Source: Chlorops oryzae
Taxonomy: Eukaryota > Arthropoda > Insecta > Diptera > Chloropidae
Assembly: GCA_020466095.1 (NCBI GenBank)
Contig: CM035809.1
Coordinates: 8,156,723-8,220,722 of the forward strand
Length of the DNA stretch: 64,000 nucleotides
Reading direction: 5' to 3'
The translations under genes and the position numbers were made by a program. Below, one piece after another: positions 46,933 to 57,175 of this stretch. Position 1 is the stretch's first letter; the number at the start of each line of letters is the position of its first letter. The notes beneath the pieces are model-generated. The model did no database searches. It had not been told where the DNA came from and saw only the letters and a list, made by a program, of their open reading frames with translations.

Positions 46933-49732
46933 GGGTGAATTGTTGCAAAGAGAAGTAAAATTTATTTCGTTGAGTCCATTTTAGGCAAACGACCATCGAG
47001 GCAATTGAGACAATTGACAATTGCAGCGAAAGCTAATGCAGTAAAAGTTGAGATGAAAAGAAATGTACAGTAAATCCTCTCATCAATGGACACCGATTTG
47101 AAAGCCTTTCTGTTCCTCTTATGAAAACATTTTAGGAATTTGAGATCGTTTTCTATAAATTCTAAAAAATTCAGGCAACGTCATTTCTATGAATATCCCT
47201 TTGTAGGGGATTTCACTGTAAGTAATACTATGCCATGAATATTTTTTGCAAGCCCGAATGATATTTGTGACAAATGTTCCTGCATTGCTGCAAGAAGGCA
47301 AATTGTGAAATCGTCAAAGACATACAAGGAAAGGCAATTCGCATTCATGTAAGAACGTGATATGAGCATTACGCACGTACTTTCTTTAGAGAATTATTCC
47401 GCTCAGCATTTCTATATTTATATAAAATGTAAAATGGAATTGAATAGTGCAAAAAAAAGGGAGTGAAAATATACTTTAAAAATATAGCTGCCAAAAAAAA
47501 AAAAATATGCCTACATAATTCTCAAGTGCTTTTAAACATTTGCCATTTCAGGCGATTTGGCATTGATTAATCTCTAAGGCCAACCCAAAAAGCAATAATG
47601 ATTTGGTTTAACGCTATGACGATGTGTCCTTTTCTCCTTTTGAAGACCAAAGTGTCCCTGAAGATATTTATTTTCGTCAATATTATATAGTCAAAACAAA
47701 GCTTACCTCTCCCATTTTTCGCATGAAATTCTCAAGTGTTCGAAAATTTTGACTCATACGAAATTGCCCATTCAATCCTGAACAAACCCGAAGAGAGAAG
47801 TTTTAGGCTCGAAAATCTTCCTTTCCTCGGAACCCTTACGCCGAAAAACAGAAAAGTGAAAAGAAGAAAAAAACAGCTTACCACCGGGCTTTGGATGAAA
47901 TTCGTGGGGTTTGATGGGCTCCTTCAGGGAGCTTGAGTCCAGGGGGCCGATCATGACAAATATGAAATATAAATTTAATAACTTAGTGAAATAAAATCAG
48001 ATGATCTCAGGACCCAATCTTGTGTCTCTTCTTTGTCAGCAATGGATTTCTCCGCCTCAATGATTTTGTAATATTTTTTTGCACAGTGCACGAATTCAGG
48101 GGGGATCACTTCTTCGAGAGATCGTTTCGATTTTTCGTCTATTTGTGAGCTATGAAGGATACAAGAAACTTTTTTCCCCTTTCTAAATTCCACGAATCCA
48201 AAAAAAACGGCTCCAAATGGATTAATTAGTCATTACTTCAATACTTCATAACTCCTTTTTGAGAGGGGAAAAGGGGGAATCCACCTCAGACCCCGTCTTG
48301 TGGAAGGAGCTTTAAATTAAGGAAGTACTCCTTTGCAAAGGCAGTGGCGACTTGGTTGTATTTTTGGTTCACTTCTATTTTCCATCAAAGGGCCGGGCCT
48401 GTGGGTACAAAAAAATGTTGATAAATCTCAAGGTGAGAGAATGACCTATTGCGGAACTCCCCTCATTTTCTTTAACCCATAAATATTTCGTAATATTATT
48501 GATAACTGAATTTTCTGAAGTCCTCGTAATCGCTCGCACTTCTCTTAAGTAACGTTAAGTTAAAGCACTAAGGACATACATATATCATAGCTTCCATAAT
48601 AACTCACATTTCTATTAGTTCTTTGAAGACAGAATGAAAATTAATCTTAGCCACCGAAGTCAGGCTACCTCGAGTCCTGCGAGAGAAGCTTGATTAAATT
48701 TCATATCGTTTTGCTAAAATCACTTCGTTTCTTCTTCAAAGGAATCATGTGGCTTCTTGAAGTGGATTTCGGAGATGTGTGATTTCAGTTTTTGTGATCA
48801 GTTTTTTTTTCCCCCCCGTTTCTCTAAGCCCAAATCTTTCATTGTTTTTTGATATTTTTTTTTTATCCACGAGGCTCTTATTAAATCGGCCCAATAAATC
48901 TTCTTGGAAGAACGTGCGCCGCATGGAGCGAAGGTTTTTTTGGTTGTTTATTTTTTTATTTTTTTTTTTCTATTGTGGCCCATTGAACTCGATGGCTTCG
49001 GCAATGTCAATGAACTCGATGCTTTGGGCAAAACAACTTTTGTTTTTCTTTAAAAACAATGTATTGATTTCAGTACTAAGCCATAAATAGTATGCGACCA
49101 GTGATTTTCTTTTGTTTTGCTTTTTGCAAAAGGAAATCTTATGCGAGGGTTGAAAGGACATTCCGAGATGTTTTAAGTTCGCAAATTACTTGATTTATGT
49201 TTTGTTCGGTTCAAGATAATTTTCAGTCCATTTTAGATTTATTTTATTTTTATTTTTATCGCTCCCCAGTCGTGTCATTTTGTGCCTTCATCTAAAAATA
49301 TGAACATAGGCGCGGGTCCACTGAGATAATTTTCAATTAAAATCTTTTTCGAAAAAAGTCAATTTTATTGAAAGCATTTTATGTCTAAAAAAAAAACGTA
49401 TATATATCTTCTGTTTTTCCATTTTCAAAGGGTCTTTTTCGAATGTGGATCAAAATGGATTTTTTTTTTTGCAATCAGTCCGCAAGAAAAGTGGCGCCGA
49501 CATATTGGTAACACTTTGAGAGCTTCTACAAAGCAAAATAATGGTATCATCCTTAGAATAAGAAACCTGATATCTCTCTGTTTTCTTTTATAAAAATGGA
49601 AGTAAACAAGGAAGTAAAAGTCACAGGACACCCCGACTCAATTACCGGTAAAAATTGTGCCTTATAGAGAAGCTTATAATTCTTTGGACAAACTTTCAAA
49701 CTGGAGGTTCTTCAGAAAGTGTCCCTATTTAT
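46933..49732. other. Upstream of CCAPR exons, no gene supported
   Basis: No recognised exons. A 72-codon minus-strand frame at 47975-48193 has a charged, helix-like composition (KSKRSLEEVIPPEF) but no family assignment. The missing 5' exons of CCAPR could lie here or further upstream; I could not identify them. Confidence 0.35.
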
Positions 49733-49832
49733 CAGGGACGTGAACCAGGTAGAAAATTTGTTCGGCGATTCGAACCGTGTTTGAACTTTTGGATTGGTTC
49801 GTCAAACCTGTTTTTCTACTTCTTTGAACCGG
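49733..49832 (+). mobile_element. Partial copy of the 39763 MITE
   Basis: CAGGGACGTGAACCAGGTAG, then GGATTGGTTCGTCAAACC and TTTTTCTACTTCTTTGAACC match the left 100 bases of 39763-40251 closely. It stops abruptly at GGGG. Confidence 0.8.
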
Positions 49833-50784
49833 GGAGACCTCCTAACGAAGTCTTCATTCGCTACTTTGAAGAGCTCCGTTAGGAGTTCTTTTACACTCCT
49901 TTTCGTAGCTATCCGAAAACATATCGCCAGGGTGCTTTAAAAGGAGTCCTTTTACATTCTTTTTCAGAGCAATCCGTATATGGTTGGCTGGGTATAATTT
50001 TCTACAAAAAATTATTGCTGCGGTCATTGTGTTCTCACCTCCATTTAATCCTTTGAAAAATCCGATAAGCAGGTGTTTCACTGTGGCTATTTAAACAATT
50101 TTTTAACAAACCAAGAACCATGAAAATCCCATTGTAATATTCAAGAGATATTCTTAATTGAAAACACAAATGATGGTCCTTAACGAAGACAGGATTATCC
50201 TTTTTATATATTTTTAAAAAAATTTTAGCTAAGCGTGGTAAATAAGAGGCCTTGAAAAATCCACTCAAAAATCAAAATAATAATAATTAGGGTAGGTATT
50301 CCCTTAAAAGTGAACAGACTGGAAAAGCGAAAATGTGTAAAATTTTTCATACAAAATTTCATTCATTCATTTTAAGGGAAGGCCCCTTAGTTACATATAA
50401 CATTCACGTAGCTCGAATACAAATTTTATGAATGAATACATTTTTTTCAGATCAAGGATTCGATTCATCCTCGAGTCATCCAGTCGAGATTAATGCTCTT
50501 CAATATGATTTAGAAAAGAAATTGTTTCATTCGACTCTTATGCTCTTTATCCTCTTATCCTCTTGATATTCATTAAATTTTCAGTTGAATGTCGAAATCG
50601 ATATCTCTTGGTCTAGGTACTTAAGAATGAAGCGTGTGGAATGAATGCTGGATCTGAAAGTGGCAAGAAGTCGCACTGTCTTATAGCATTCAACTTCTTG
50701 ACCTGAAAGCTTTTCTCAAGTGGTTTCCCAATTTATTGATAAAATCGTTTCTTTCTTTTTCATTCATTCTTTCACAAACGACAG
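49833..50784. other. Sequence upstream of CCAPR exon, presumed intron
   Basis: No coding signal recognised. It ends in the splice acceptor TTCACAAACGACAG at 50784. Confidence 0.45.
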
Positions 50785-50920
50785 ACGGAGCAATTTGCGG
50801 TACTATGGATTTTATTCACTGTGATTGTTGTGGGCAATTCAGCCGTGCTGTTTGTGATGTTCATGAATAAAAATCGAAAATCTCGCATGAATTATTTCAT
50901 CAAACAATTGGCGCTGGCAG
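50785..50920 (+). CDS. CCAPR: CCAP receptor, exon with TM1 and start of TM2
   Basis: First identified exon of a rhodopsin-class neuropeptide GPCR. In flies the ligand, crustacean cardioactive peptide, acts in ecdysis behaviour and heart regulation, and the receptor sits in the plasma membrane of target cells. The exon reads [20 protein letters not shown], then [20 protein letters not shown] and QLALA. It supplies TM1 with its conserved GN, the first intracellular loop and the start of TM2. It follows an AG acceptor at 50784 and ends at GCAG|GTAAG in phase 1. The fly protein has roughly 100 more N-terminal residues, so at least one upstream exon carrying the start codon and extracellular N-terminus is missing. 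The five exons found here total 1116 nt and join in frame to the stop. Identification is from recognised sequence similarity. Confidence 0.93.
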
Positions 50921-51249
50921 GTAAGTTCATCATCAGAGATATATATATATACAAACATATATACAATAAAATTGAACTTTAACTTAACGACATGAAATGG
51001 CGTGACTTCACTCACAAGTGACAACACGTCAGAAAACAACATCAGGCGCTCGTGAGTTGAAACATACAAGCTTCAGGGAATTTATTCTCGCATGCGATTT
51101 TTTCTCAACACAGTTAGATGAATGAAGAAAATGATAATAAAGACGATCTTAAGTCAGTGGGAGACTTTCAAAATATTGAATTGAAAATTTTATATGATTT
51201 ATTTAATAAGTAGGAAACCATTTTTTTTTTTCGCCCTAAATGCTTTTAT

Positions 51250-51450
51250 GATGGCCTCTGTGCCAACTTACGAAGGGAGAGGCTCCTGGGTTCAACTCCC
51301 AGCTGAAGTCGTGGTTGCTTCTGTCTCTTTTTTTCTGTTTCTGTCGTTCTTTGTGTCATCATTTTTCGTGGTATCACAACGGGCCCATTTGAGGCCTAAG
51401 TGCGTCACCCTTAATGGTGGCAGCCACACTAACCTAAGCTAACCTAAATA
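51250..51450 (+). repeat. tRNA-derived SINE candidate
   Basis: A B-box-like TGGGTTCAACTCCCAG lies at 51288-51303 and could form a T-arm stem. About 70 bases downstream come GTGGTATCACAACGGGCCCA and GAGGCCTAAGTG, shared with 27480-27550, then CTAACCTAAGCTAACCTAA at the 3' side. RNA polymerase III-type head, shared body and short-repeat tail together fit a SINE. The A-box is not clear. Confidence 0.5.
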
Positions 51451-51678
51451 ACTCTATTAAGGCTTCAAAATTAAATAGATATCGTTTTTCATTAAAAAGT
51501 GCCGGTGTTAAGACCCGCAGCAGCTTGTTTGATCCTACTTCTTTTAACCCAGCTTTGTTGTCTGTCAGGAGTAGTTGGAAAAGTGGATAAAAAAAATGTA
51601 ATCGCGATTAAGTATATATGTACGTTTGTCTATGGTATAAAATTTTACTCCTTTTTCCCAGAAGGTTGAAATCAGTTG

Positions 51679-52230
51679 TTTGCATGCAGTGGCGTGTCCA
51701 GAGAAAGAGTGCTTTGATAGTGCTTATATTTTCCACAGTGGTATATTGAACAATTATAAGACATTAACTCAAAAAAATTTGCGGGGGTGCTAGAGGAAGT
51801 TTAGAGAGTTATGGACCAAAAACCAAAAAAATCCGAAAAATTCATGGCGTCCGATTTGGATGAAAATTTATATATAGAATAAGTGAAAAATTCTAAGAAT
51901 TTTAGCACTAAAATTTTTTCAAAAAACTGGTCCTTTCTGGACCATTTTGGAACTAGTCCCTAACTAGACTAAATGTAATCGGTTTCTTGAAAAAATTTTG
52001 ATGCCAAATATCCTAGAATTTTTCACTTATTCTATATATAAATTTTCATCCAAATCGGACGCCATGAATTTTTCGGATTTTTTTGGTTTTTGGTCCATAA
52101 CTCTCTAAACTTCCTCTAGCACCCCCGCAAATTTGTTTGAGTTAATGTCTTATAATTGTTCAATATACCACTGTGGAAAATATAAGCACTAGCAAAGCAC
52201 TCTTTCTCTGGACACGCCACTGTTTACATG
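51679..52230. mobile_element. Foldback hAT-type MITE with arms of about 209 bp
   Basis: The element is 51687-52222, starting CAGTGGCGTGTCCAGAGAAA and ending with its inverse. The inverted repeat extends almost without change to about 51895 on the left and from about 52014 on the right. Flanks TTTGCATG (51679-51686) and TTTACATG (52223-52230) match at 7 of 8. Being in a CCAPR intron, it would be transcribed and could fold into a double-stranded hairpin of about 200 bp in the pre-mRNA. Confidence 0.92.
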
Positions 52231-52472
52231 CCTTTCTGTAAGTATAGATTTTGTTATCCTATGCGAACTTAAGCTCTTTTCCCACAACCCTTTCGGAGTA
52301 AATAAACTTGATGGAAAGATTTCCTTTTGATTAGAGCGACTGCAGTCTGGACAACCACGCTTCATCATACTCCTCCAATGTTCTCCCTATCCCCAGAACC
52401 AATTCTAACATAATCGTATAAAGCTCAGCAAACTTCAAAGTTTCTTTTTTTATTTAAGGCAGACATCCCCCT

Positions 52473-52600
52473 CTTTACGGGGGCGCCAACTGTTACTGTC
52501 GGTCTGGACCATCTGTTGTTTGTTGTGCGCTTATTTTACATTTAAAATCCGAATTTGGAGTCTCGTTAAGATTTGTATCGCACATCATTAAAAGTGAAAA
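52473..52600 (-). mobile_element. Possible LTR retrotransposon edge (PBS plus LTR end)
   Basis: On the minus strand a sequence ending ...GACAGTAACA is followed after two bases by TGGCGCCCCCGTAAAGAG, which resembles an LTR 3' end next to a tRNA primer-binding site. Only this edge is seen; no gag or pol is present nearby. Weak. Confidence 0.3.
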
Positions 52601-52611
52601 AAAAAAATTCC

Positions 52612-52650
52612 CAGACAGTCGGACGGACGGACAGACATGTTAAACTTGAC
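52612..52650 (-). repeat. Short GTCY-type microsatellite, mini-me fragment
   Basis: On the minus strand CATGTCTGTCCGTCCGTCCG resembles the CATGTCCGTCTGTCC start of the (GTCY)n block at 45874, so it is probably a truncated mini-me-like fragment. Confidence 0.5.
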
Positions 52651-52768
52651 TGAATAAATCTGATTATCGACAAGGAATTTTGACTAAGGTGTCAGTGTTT
52701 GGCAGACAATAACAAAACGTTTTTTCTCCATTTTTTTTTTTTTTTTTTTGTCTTTTGTTGCACTTTAG

Positions 52769-52966
52769 ATCTTTTCGTTGGATTATTAAACGTGCTAACG
52801 GACATAATATGGCGCATTACAATATCGTGGCGGGCTGGGAATGTCGCCTGCAAGATAATACGATTCGCACAGGTTTGTGTCACCTACTCGTCAACTTACG
52901 TGCTCGTAGCGATGAGCATCGACCGATACGACGCGATAACGCATCCGATGAATTTCTCCAAATCAT
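52769..52966 (+). CDS. CCAPR: CCAP receptor, exon with TM2-TM3 and DRY motif
   Basis: Follows CACTTTAG and ends ...AAATCAT|GTAAG, 198 bases, phase 1 at both sides. The joined codon G|AT gives the conserved TM2 aspartate. It reads [40 protein letters not shown] and [20 protein letters not shown]. The cysteine of NVAC is the TM3 disulfide partner, and DRY at 52921-52929 is the G-protein-coupling motif. All landmark residues of a working receptor are present. Confidence 0.95.
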
Positions 52967-53028
52967 GTAAGCAAAATAACGAGCGGGAAAATCGAATTAA
53001 TCCAATTGATCATTTAACTTTATTTTAG

Positions 53029-53289
53029 GGAAGCGTGCACGACACCTTGTGGCCGGAGCTTGGATCACTTCGGCGGTATTTTCTCTGCCCATACTATTGC
53101 TATACGAGGAGAAACTCATACAAGGTCAAACGCAGTGTTGGATTGACTTGGGATCCCCATGGGCGTGGCAATTGTATATGAGTCTTGTGTCGGCAACATT
53201 GTTCGCTTTCCCAGCGCTCATCATTTCCGCTTGCTATGCCATTATAGTGAAAACAATATGGGCCAAAGGATCAATATTCGTACCAGCAG
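53029..53289 (+). CDS. CCAPR: CCAP receptor, exon with TM4-TM5
   Basis: Acceptor TTTATTTTAG, donor GCAG|GTAAG, 261 bases. It reads [40 protein letters not shown] and a TM5 segment [20 protein letters not shown], then [18 protein letters not shown]. The cysteine in TQCW is the second extracellular loop partner of the TM3 cysteine. The small intron before it (52967-53028) is only 62 bases, typical of flies. The next intron is 3511 bases and contains another gene. Confidence 0.95.
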
Positions 53290-53308
53290 GTAAGTCAAGT
53301 ATTTTCCT

Positions 53309-53434
53309 TTAACCCTTTAACGCATACATGTATAAATGTAATGATTTATAGTAATTACTATTCTTACAACATTGCTCGAAATCGTTGAACTTTTCTGGAG
53401 AAAAAAGTATACCCGCTATCCTTTAAAGAGTTAA
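53309..53434. mobile_element. piggyBac-type MITE candidate in CCAPR intron
   Basis: TTAA at 53309-53312 and 53431-53434. The left end is TTAACCCTTTAACGC and the inverted right end is TTAACTCTTTAAAGG. Third member of a TTAACCC-ended group in the window. Confidence 0.5.
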
Positions 53435-53553
53435 CTTATTTAATTCATTAAAAATTTTTAATTTATTTTGCTCGAAATATATTATTTAATCTTAATTTAG
53501 TTTATTATTTATTTTAAAGAAAACATTTTTAAATTACATTCAATTTGATTTGA

Positions 53554-53559
53554 TTTATT
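53554..53559 (-). terminator. Poly(A) signal of the nested gene
   Basis: AATAAA on the minus strand, starting 5 bases beyond the TAA stop of the nested gene. Further AATAAA-like words occur within the next 100 bases, so the site actually used is uncertain. Confidence 0.5.
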
Positions 53560-53564
53560 TCGAT

Positions 53565-54518
53565 TTAACGATTCGTGTCTGCGTCTTCGCCACTTTCCAA
53601 TTCAATTAAGACGAACGAAAAGCCGAACTTTGAGTATAAAATTCGAATTGGAAAAATCATATTTATTTTCCGATTCAACTCGACGACTTTCCATAATAAA
53701 TCTCTGATCTCGTCGAAGGCCGATGCCAAGCACGGCAGCATATTATCGAAGGCATCGCTGTATGAATTCTTGTCTTCCAGACATTGCTGTATTCGATCGA
53801 GACTATTCACGAATATGTGTAGGACTTTGGCGATGATCGCATTTCCACTTTTACAGATCGTTCGCATGGGCTTTATTTTGATATTGCAGCAATCGTGCAA
53901 TCGTTTCGTTGTGTCTTTTATTAAATCCTCAAAAGCATGGCACGCCTCCTGATACACTCGAATATCATGAACGGTACGCAATTCTTGCTTCACATGCGCC
54001 GTCCAATTGTCAATGTTCTCGCTATTGTTCATAAGTGACTCATTTAGAAAGGTTATCAGCCAATCGATTTGATTTTCTGTATAAATTTCCATATTATGGA
54101 ACTTATCAGTTAAATGTCTGAACTCATCGAACAGTTCAATATCGATAATATTAACGGTTTCATTTCCCAAATCGAAAAATTTTAAACTTGATGCGTTCAA
54201 TGTTTTCTCCATTCGGTGTGAAAACTCTTGAATATATCTTTTCGATTCATCTGCGATTTGCGGTAACATTTTCAAAAGTTTTTGAATAAATTTTTCGATA
54301 AGTTTTCTCACATCGCGAAATAAATCATCGAAAATTTCATCGAAATTCGATTCTTTTTCGATTACATCGCTTAAATCGTTGTGTGTCAATGCCCTTGCCG
54401 TTGGCTCGATTGAGTCAGACTTTAGGACTCTAGCGTCATTGATAATCGCGGAGAGAAGAAAAAGAACGCAAGAAATCGCGACAATCCGCGAAAATAGACT
54501 TTGATGATGACGCATCAT
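53565..54518 (-). CDS. Nested intronic gene: secreted, cysteine-containing protein of unknown function
   Basis: An intact 317-codon single-exon frame on the strand opposite CCAPR, wholly inside its 3511-base intron. I do not recognise the family. Residues about 9-24 (FSRIVAISCVLFLLSA) form a hydrophobic signal-peptide-like start, suggesting secretion. The mature part is predicted to be mostly helical and acidic to neutral. Sequons for N-glycosylation occur at N108, N119, N159, N164 and N171. Six cysteines cluster at residues 193, 210, 211, 222, 246 and 263, enough for three disulfides. No second membrane segment is convincing. The length is far beyond chance for this AT-rich DNA. A TATA box with suitable spacing and an AATAAA next to the stop support an independent gene. 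Many fly secreted multi-cysteine proteins are tissue-restricted (gut, seminal fluid, larval), but that is only a suggestion. The overlapping plus-strand frame at 53575-53952 is a shadow. Confidence 0.85.
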   Translation of the reverse strand: MMRHHQSLFSRIVAISCVLFLLSAIINDARVLKSDSIEPTARALTHNDLSDVIEKESNFDEIFDDLFRDVRKLIEKFIQKLLKMLPQIADESKRYIQEFSHRMEKTLNASSLKFFDLGNETVNIIDIELFDEFRHLTDKFHNMEIYTENQIDWLITFLNESLMNNSENIDNWTAHVKQELRTVHDIRVYQEACHAFEDLIKDTTKRLHDCCNIKIKPMRTICKSGNAIIAKVLHIFVNSLDRIQQCLEDKNSYSDAFDNMLPCLASAFDEIRDLLWKVVELNRKINMIFPIRILYSKFGFSFVLIELESGEDADTNR

Positions 54519-54583
54519 TGATCTCCGAATTGGACTGAATCGAGTTGTGCAATATTTTCAATACAATATTGAATCGGCTAAAT

Positions 54584-54621
54584 AATCTGAATGGCAATTT
54601 GCTTATCACACGGCTATATAT
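54584..54621 (-). promoter_or_regulatory. TATA box and initiator of the nested gene
   Basis: On the minus strand TATATA at 54620-54615 precedes a CATTCAGATT initiator-like word at about 54592-54583, a spacing of roughly 30 bases. The ATG at 54518 would then lie about 70 bases into the mRNA. Position and spacing are standard for a TATA-driven fly gene. Confidence 0.55.
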
Positions 54622-54872
54622 GCTTTCATTTGATAACACATAGTTGCAACTATTCTCAACTGATTTTTGCTGCAGACGGTCGTAGGGTGACCAGACATCT
54701 TCTTGATGATTTGTGTCGAACGTGCCATTTTGACCCTACAGTGGTGAAGTTCTCCGGGGCAATTTAATTGTCATAGTCAGTTATACATACTATAAATAAA
54801 TAGCTTCATGAAATCCTTCATATATAACTATATATATGTCACTCAGGAGCCGTTTCCATTTCGGCTCTTTTC

Positions 54873-54933
54873 ACCACGGTCTTGGGTATCTACCACAGTC
54901 TTGGGTACCCACCACAGTCTTGGGTACCCACCA
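54873..54933. repeat. Short tandem repeat, 20-bp unit, three copies
   Basis: ACCACAGTCTTGGGTACCC recurs three times with small changes (first copy ACCACGGTCTTGGGTATCT). Confidence 0.9.
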
Positions 54934-55861
54934 AAATGAGCATTTTTCACTTAGGATACTCATCAAAAGTATTTCTCTCTCGCTCTTTTTTGGCCTGCCG
55001 AGTAACATCTTTTCTAACTGGCGCGAAACGTCCCGCGCAAATATCTATGAGAGTGACATATATGGTTATATGTGACAGTCAAGAAGACCTCTCTAATAGT
55101 GTCCATGATAAGACATAATCTTATAAAGACTTTATTTCAAAAAATTTTATCATTAAAAATCAATTTTTGCCCTTTTTATACCAATACTAAGCTCTTTAGT
55201 ACAATTTTCCAAGCGTAGTTCCACAAAATTTTGATTTCCTGAAGGCAGTTCAACACCTCGAATTAGCTCAAGTTCAAAAAGTGATCACTTCGAACATTAT
55301 TTTGTCATTGGAAAGGATGAAGGGTTTTAAATTAATATTAACTGGGGCTCATAGTAAAGAGTTTATAAGCCCGTTGTTTGTTCTGCCACGTCTTTTGGGA
55401 GTTGGAAACGTTGGACTGATTATTCTGGGCTCCTTTGGATAAGTCCTGGCCCCGATGGAAACATTTCGTTCTCCTCTCTAAGGGCTTTGTGGGAGTTTTA
55501 TTCAAGTTTTTGAGTTCAGTTGATCACAGAGTGAGAATTTATGATGCCTCCCCTGTCGAATTCCTGACTTGGATGTACAAGTTTATTGTCGTTTGAGATA
55601 TGGTATATTGTCCTGTAATTACTCTCAGCTTCATTCGGTCACCTTAAGCATTGATTATTTACAACAAAAACTACTCTCAGGCCGATTACGATTACGCTAC
55701 CGGCTGTAGTTCCATCGTTGGGTTATTGGTACCGATTATCAGCTGAAATCAAAGTGCTTTATGGGTGAATTAAGTACTTATTTAATCTATTAATAATCTG
55801 TAATTCGATTTCAGAGAAAGAATCAGTTATAAAAACAAACACAACCATAGGGCAGACAGTC
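54934..55861. other. CCAPR intron sequence, no feature seen
   Basis: No coding or repeat structure recognised between the short tandem repeat and the CCCTGCAG-ended segment. Confidence 0.35.
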
Positions 55862-56698
55862 CCCTGCAGTAATATAGCGGTCAGTTTGCAAAATAGGACC
55901 GACCTTAGATGAGACTATTAGTAACTAGACCATAAAAACTATGGAGCACGTCTAATCGTAGGTTGACCTCTATCGGTCTCACCCCCGACTGTTCCGTAGA
56001 AGATCGAGCGACGGAGTATTCATTTCTTTTCCTTTTTACGCTTGCTGTACGCTTGTTGTTGCCTGCCTTAAGTCTGCATTCTTATCGACGGATCGCCAAA
56101 AGTTGGTTAGCTTAATGGTTAAGACTCTCGCTCGGCAACCGTTCGCGAGATTCGATCCCTGGCTCGCTTGGAGAATTTTTTTTTTTCAATTGCCTAAGGT
56201 TTTTTTAAAATTTTTATTTTTTATGTTCATTATATTTTAATTAATTTTTTTTATAGTTAATTTTGAAAAATAACAAATTTTTACTAAATTTGTAAGAATT
56301 TTTTCATACTTTAATTTAAAAATATTTTTTTTTTTAATTCAAAAATTTTTGATGTGAAAAATGATGGTGAAAAAATTAAAAAAAAAATTAATAATGATGT
56401 TTAAACAAAAATATTTTAAGAAAACGAAAAATCAACAATAAAAAAACGAAAATAAAGAAAAATATTTTTCACAAAAAAACCAATTATTTTGGAACAAAAT
56501 TGTCAATTGACCCCCAACTAACCCAAAAAGGTATAACCTTGGGTGAGTCCTTAAGTGCACTAGCTGTTTTGCAATGACAGCCCCGTGTTAAAAAAGGTGA
56601 GTTCAATGCATGTAAGAGCAAATTATGTGAGGACAAGTTTGTGGTCTCTTTGAGGTTCATCATAGGTAAGTATTGGGTGAGTCTCAATTACTGCAGGG
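55862..56698. mobile_element. CCCTGCAGTAAT-ended segment, possible DNA transposon
   Basis: Left end CCCTGCAGTAAT at 55862 and inverse ATTACTGCAGGG ending at 56698, a 12-base inverted repeat. The right 125 bases match the repeat at 1503-1616. The interior contains a tRNA-like unit and a 250-base AT-rich stretch. No target duplication recognised, so this could be two separate fragments. Confidence 0.45.
56100..56180 (+). repeat. tRNA-like sequence
   Basis: GGTTAGCTTAATGGTTAAGA resembles a D-arm with A-box. CTCTCGCTCGGCAACCGTTC then GCGAG can pair CTCGC/GCGAG as an anticodon-type stem. AGATTCGATCCCTGG resembles a T-arm with B-box. Only the outer acceptor pairs CCAA/TTGG form, and a T-run follows. 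A tRNA-derived SINE head or tRNA pseudogene is more likely than a working tRNA. Confidence 0.5.
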
Positions 56699-56800
56699 TC
56701 GCTACAGACGGCTCAGTTTGTTAATTGAATTTTTTTTTTTTTTTTTTCAATTTAATTTAAATATTTTCCTTACGCTTGAGCTTTCATATTTATCTTACAG

Positions 56801-57086
56801 AGCGCGTTGGATTTGGAAATGCAGCAGCTCGTCGTGCAAGCTCACGAGGAATTATACCACGAGCAAAGGTCAAGACCGTTAAAATGACTTTTGTCATTGT
56901 GATTGTCTTTATTGTCTGCTGGTCACCGTATATAGTTTTCGATTTGCTTCAAGTCTTCGGACAGATACCCCAAACGCAAACTAACATCGCCATCGCGACA
57001 TTCATACAAAGCTTAGCCCCGCTCAACTCGGCAGCAAATCCACTCATCTATTGTCTCTTTTCATCTCAAGTATTCCGCACTATGAG
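56801..57086 (+). CDS. CCAPR: CCAP receptor, exon with TM6-TM7
   Basis: Acceptor TATCTTACAG, donor ATGAG|GTAAG, 286 bases. The third intracellular loop is basic ([20 protein letters not shown]). TM6 is [20 protein letters not shown] with the conserved CWxP at 56917-56928. TM7 is [20 protein letters not shown] with NPxxY at 57037-57051. The first codon is completed from the previous exon (G|AG, Glu). Confidence 0.96.
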
Positions 57087-57175
57087 GTAAGTTCCAATCA
57101 TACCGCCAAATACATGCAAACACATTTCTCATACACTCCCACATTCTCATCGTATTTCTCTTCCCCCATAAATAG

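Larger units (their letters stand above)
50921..52768 (+). other. CCAPR intron with repeats
   Basis: Phase-1 intron of 1848 bases. It holds a SINE-like unit, a long foldback MITE, an LTR-like edge and a short GTCY-type run. The acceptor is preceded by a very long T-run (52728-52750). Confidence 0.85.

Noticed and set aside
47975..48193. 72-codon charged minus-strand frame
   Set aside because: Composition looks protein-like, but there is no family match I can name and no flanking coding sequence.
53575..53952. 125-codon plus-strand frame in the CCAPR intron
   Set aside because: It lies antisense within the 317-codon minus-strand gene and is a shadow of it.
56100..56180. Functional tRNA gene
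   Set aside because: The acceptor stem does not pair beyond about four bases, although A- and B-box-like motifs exist.
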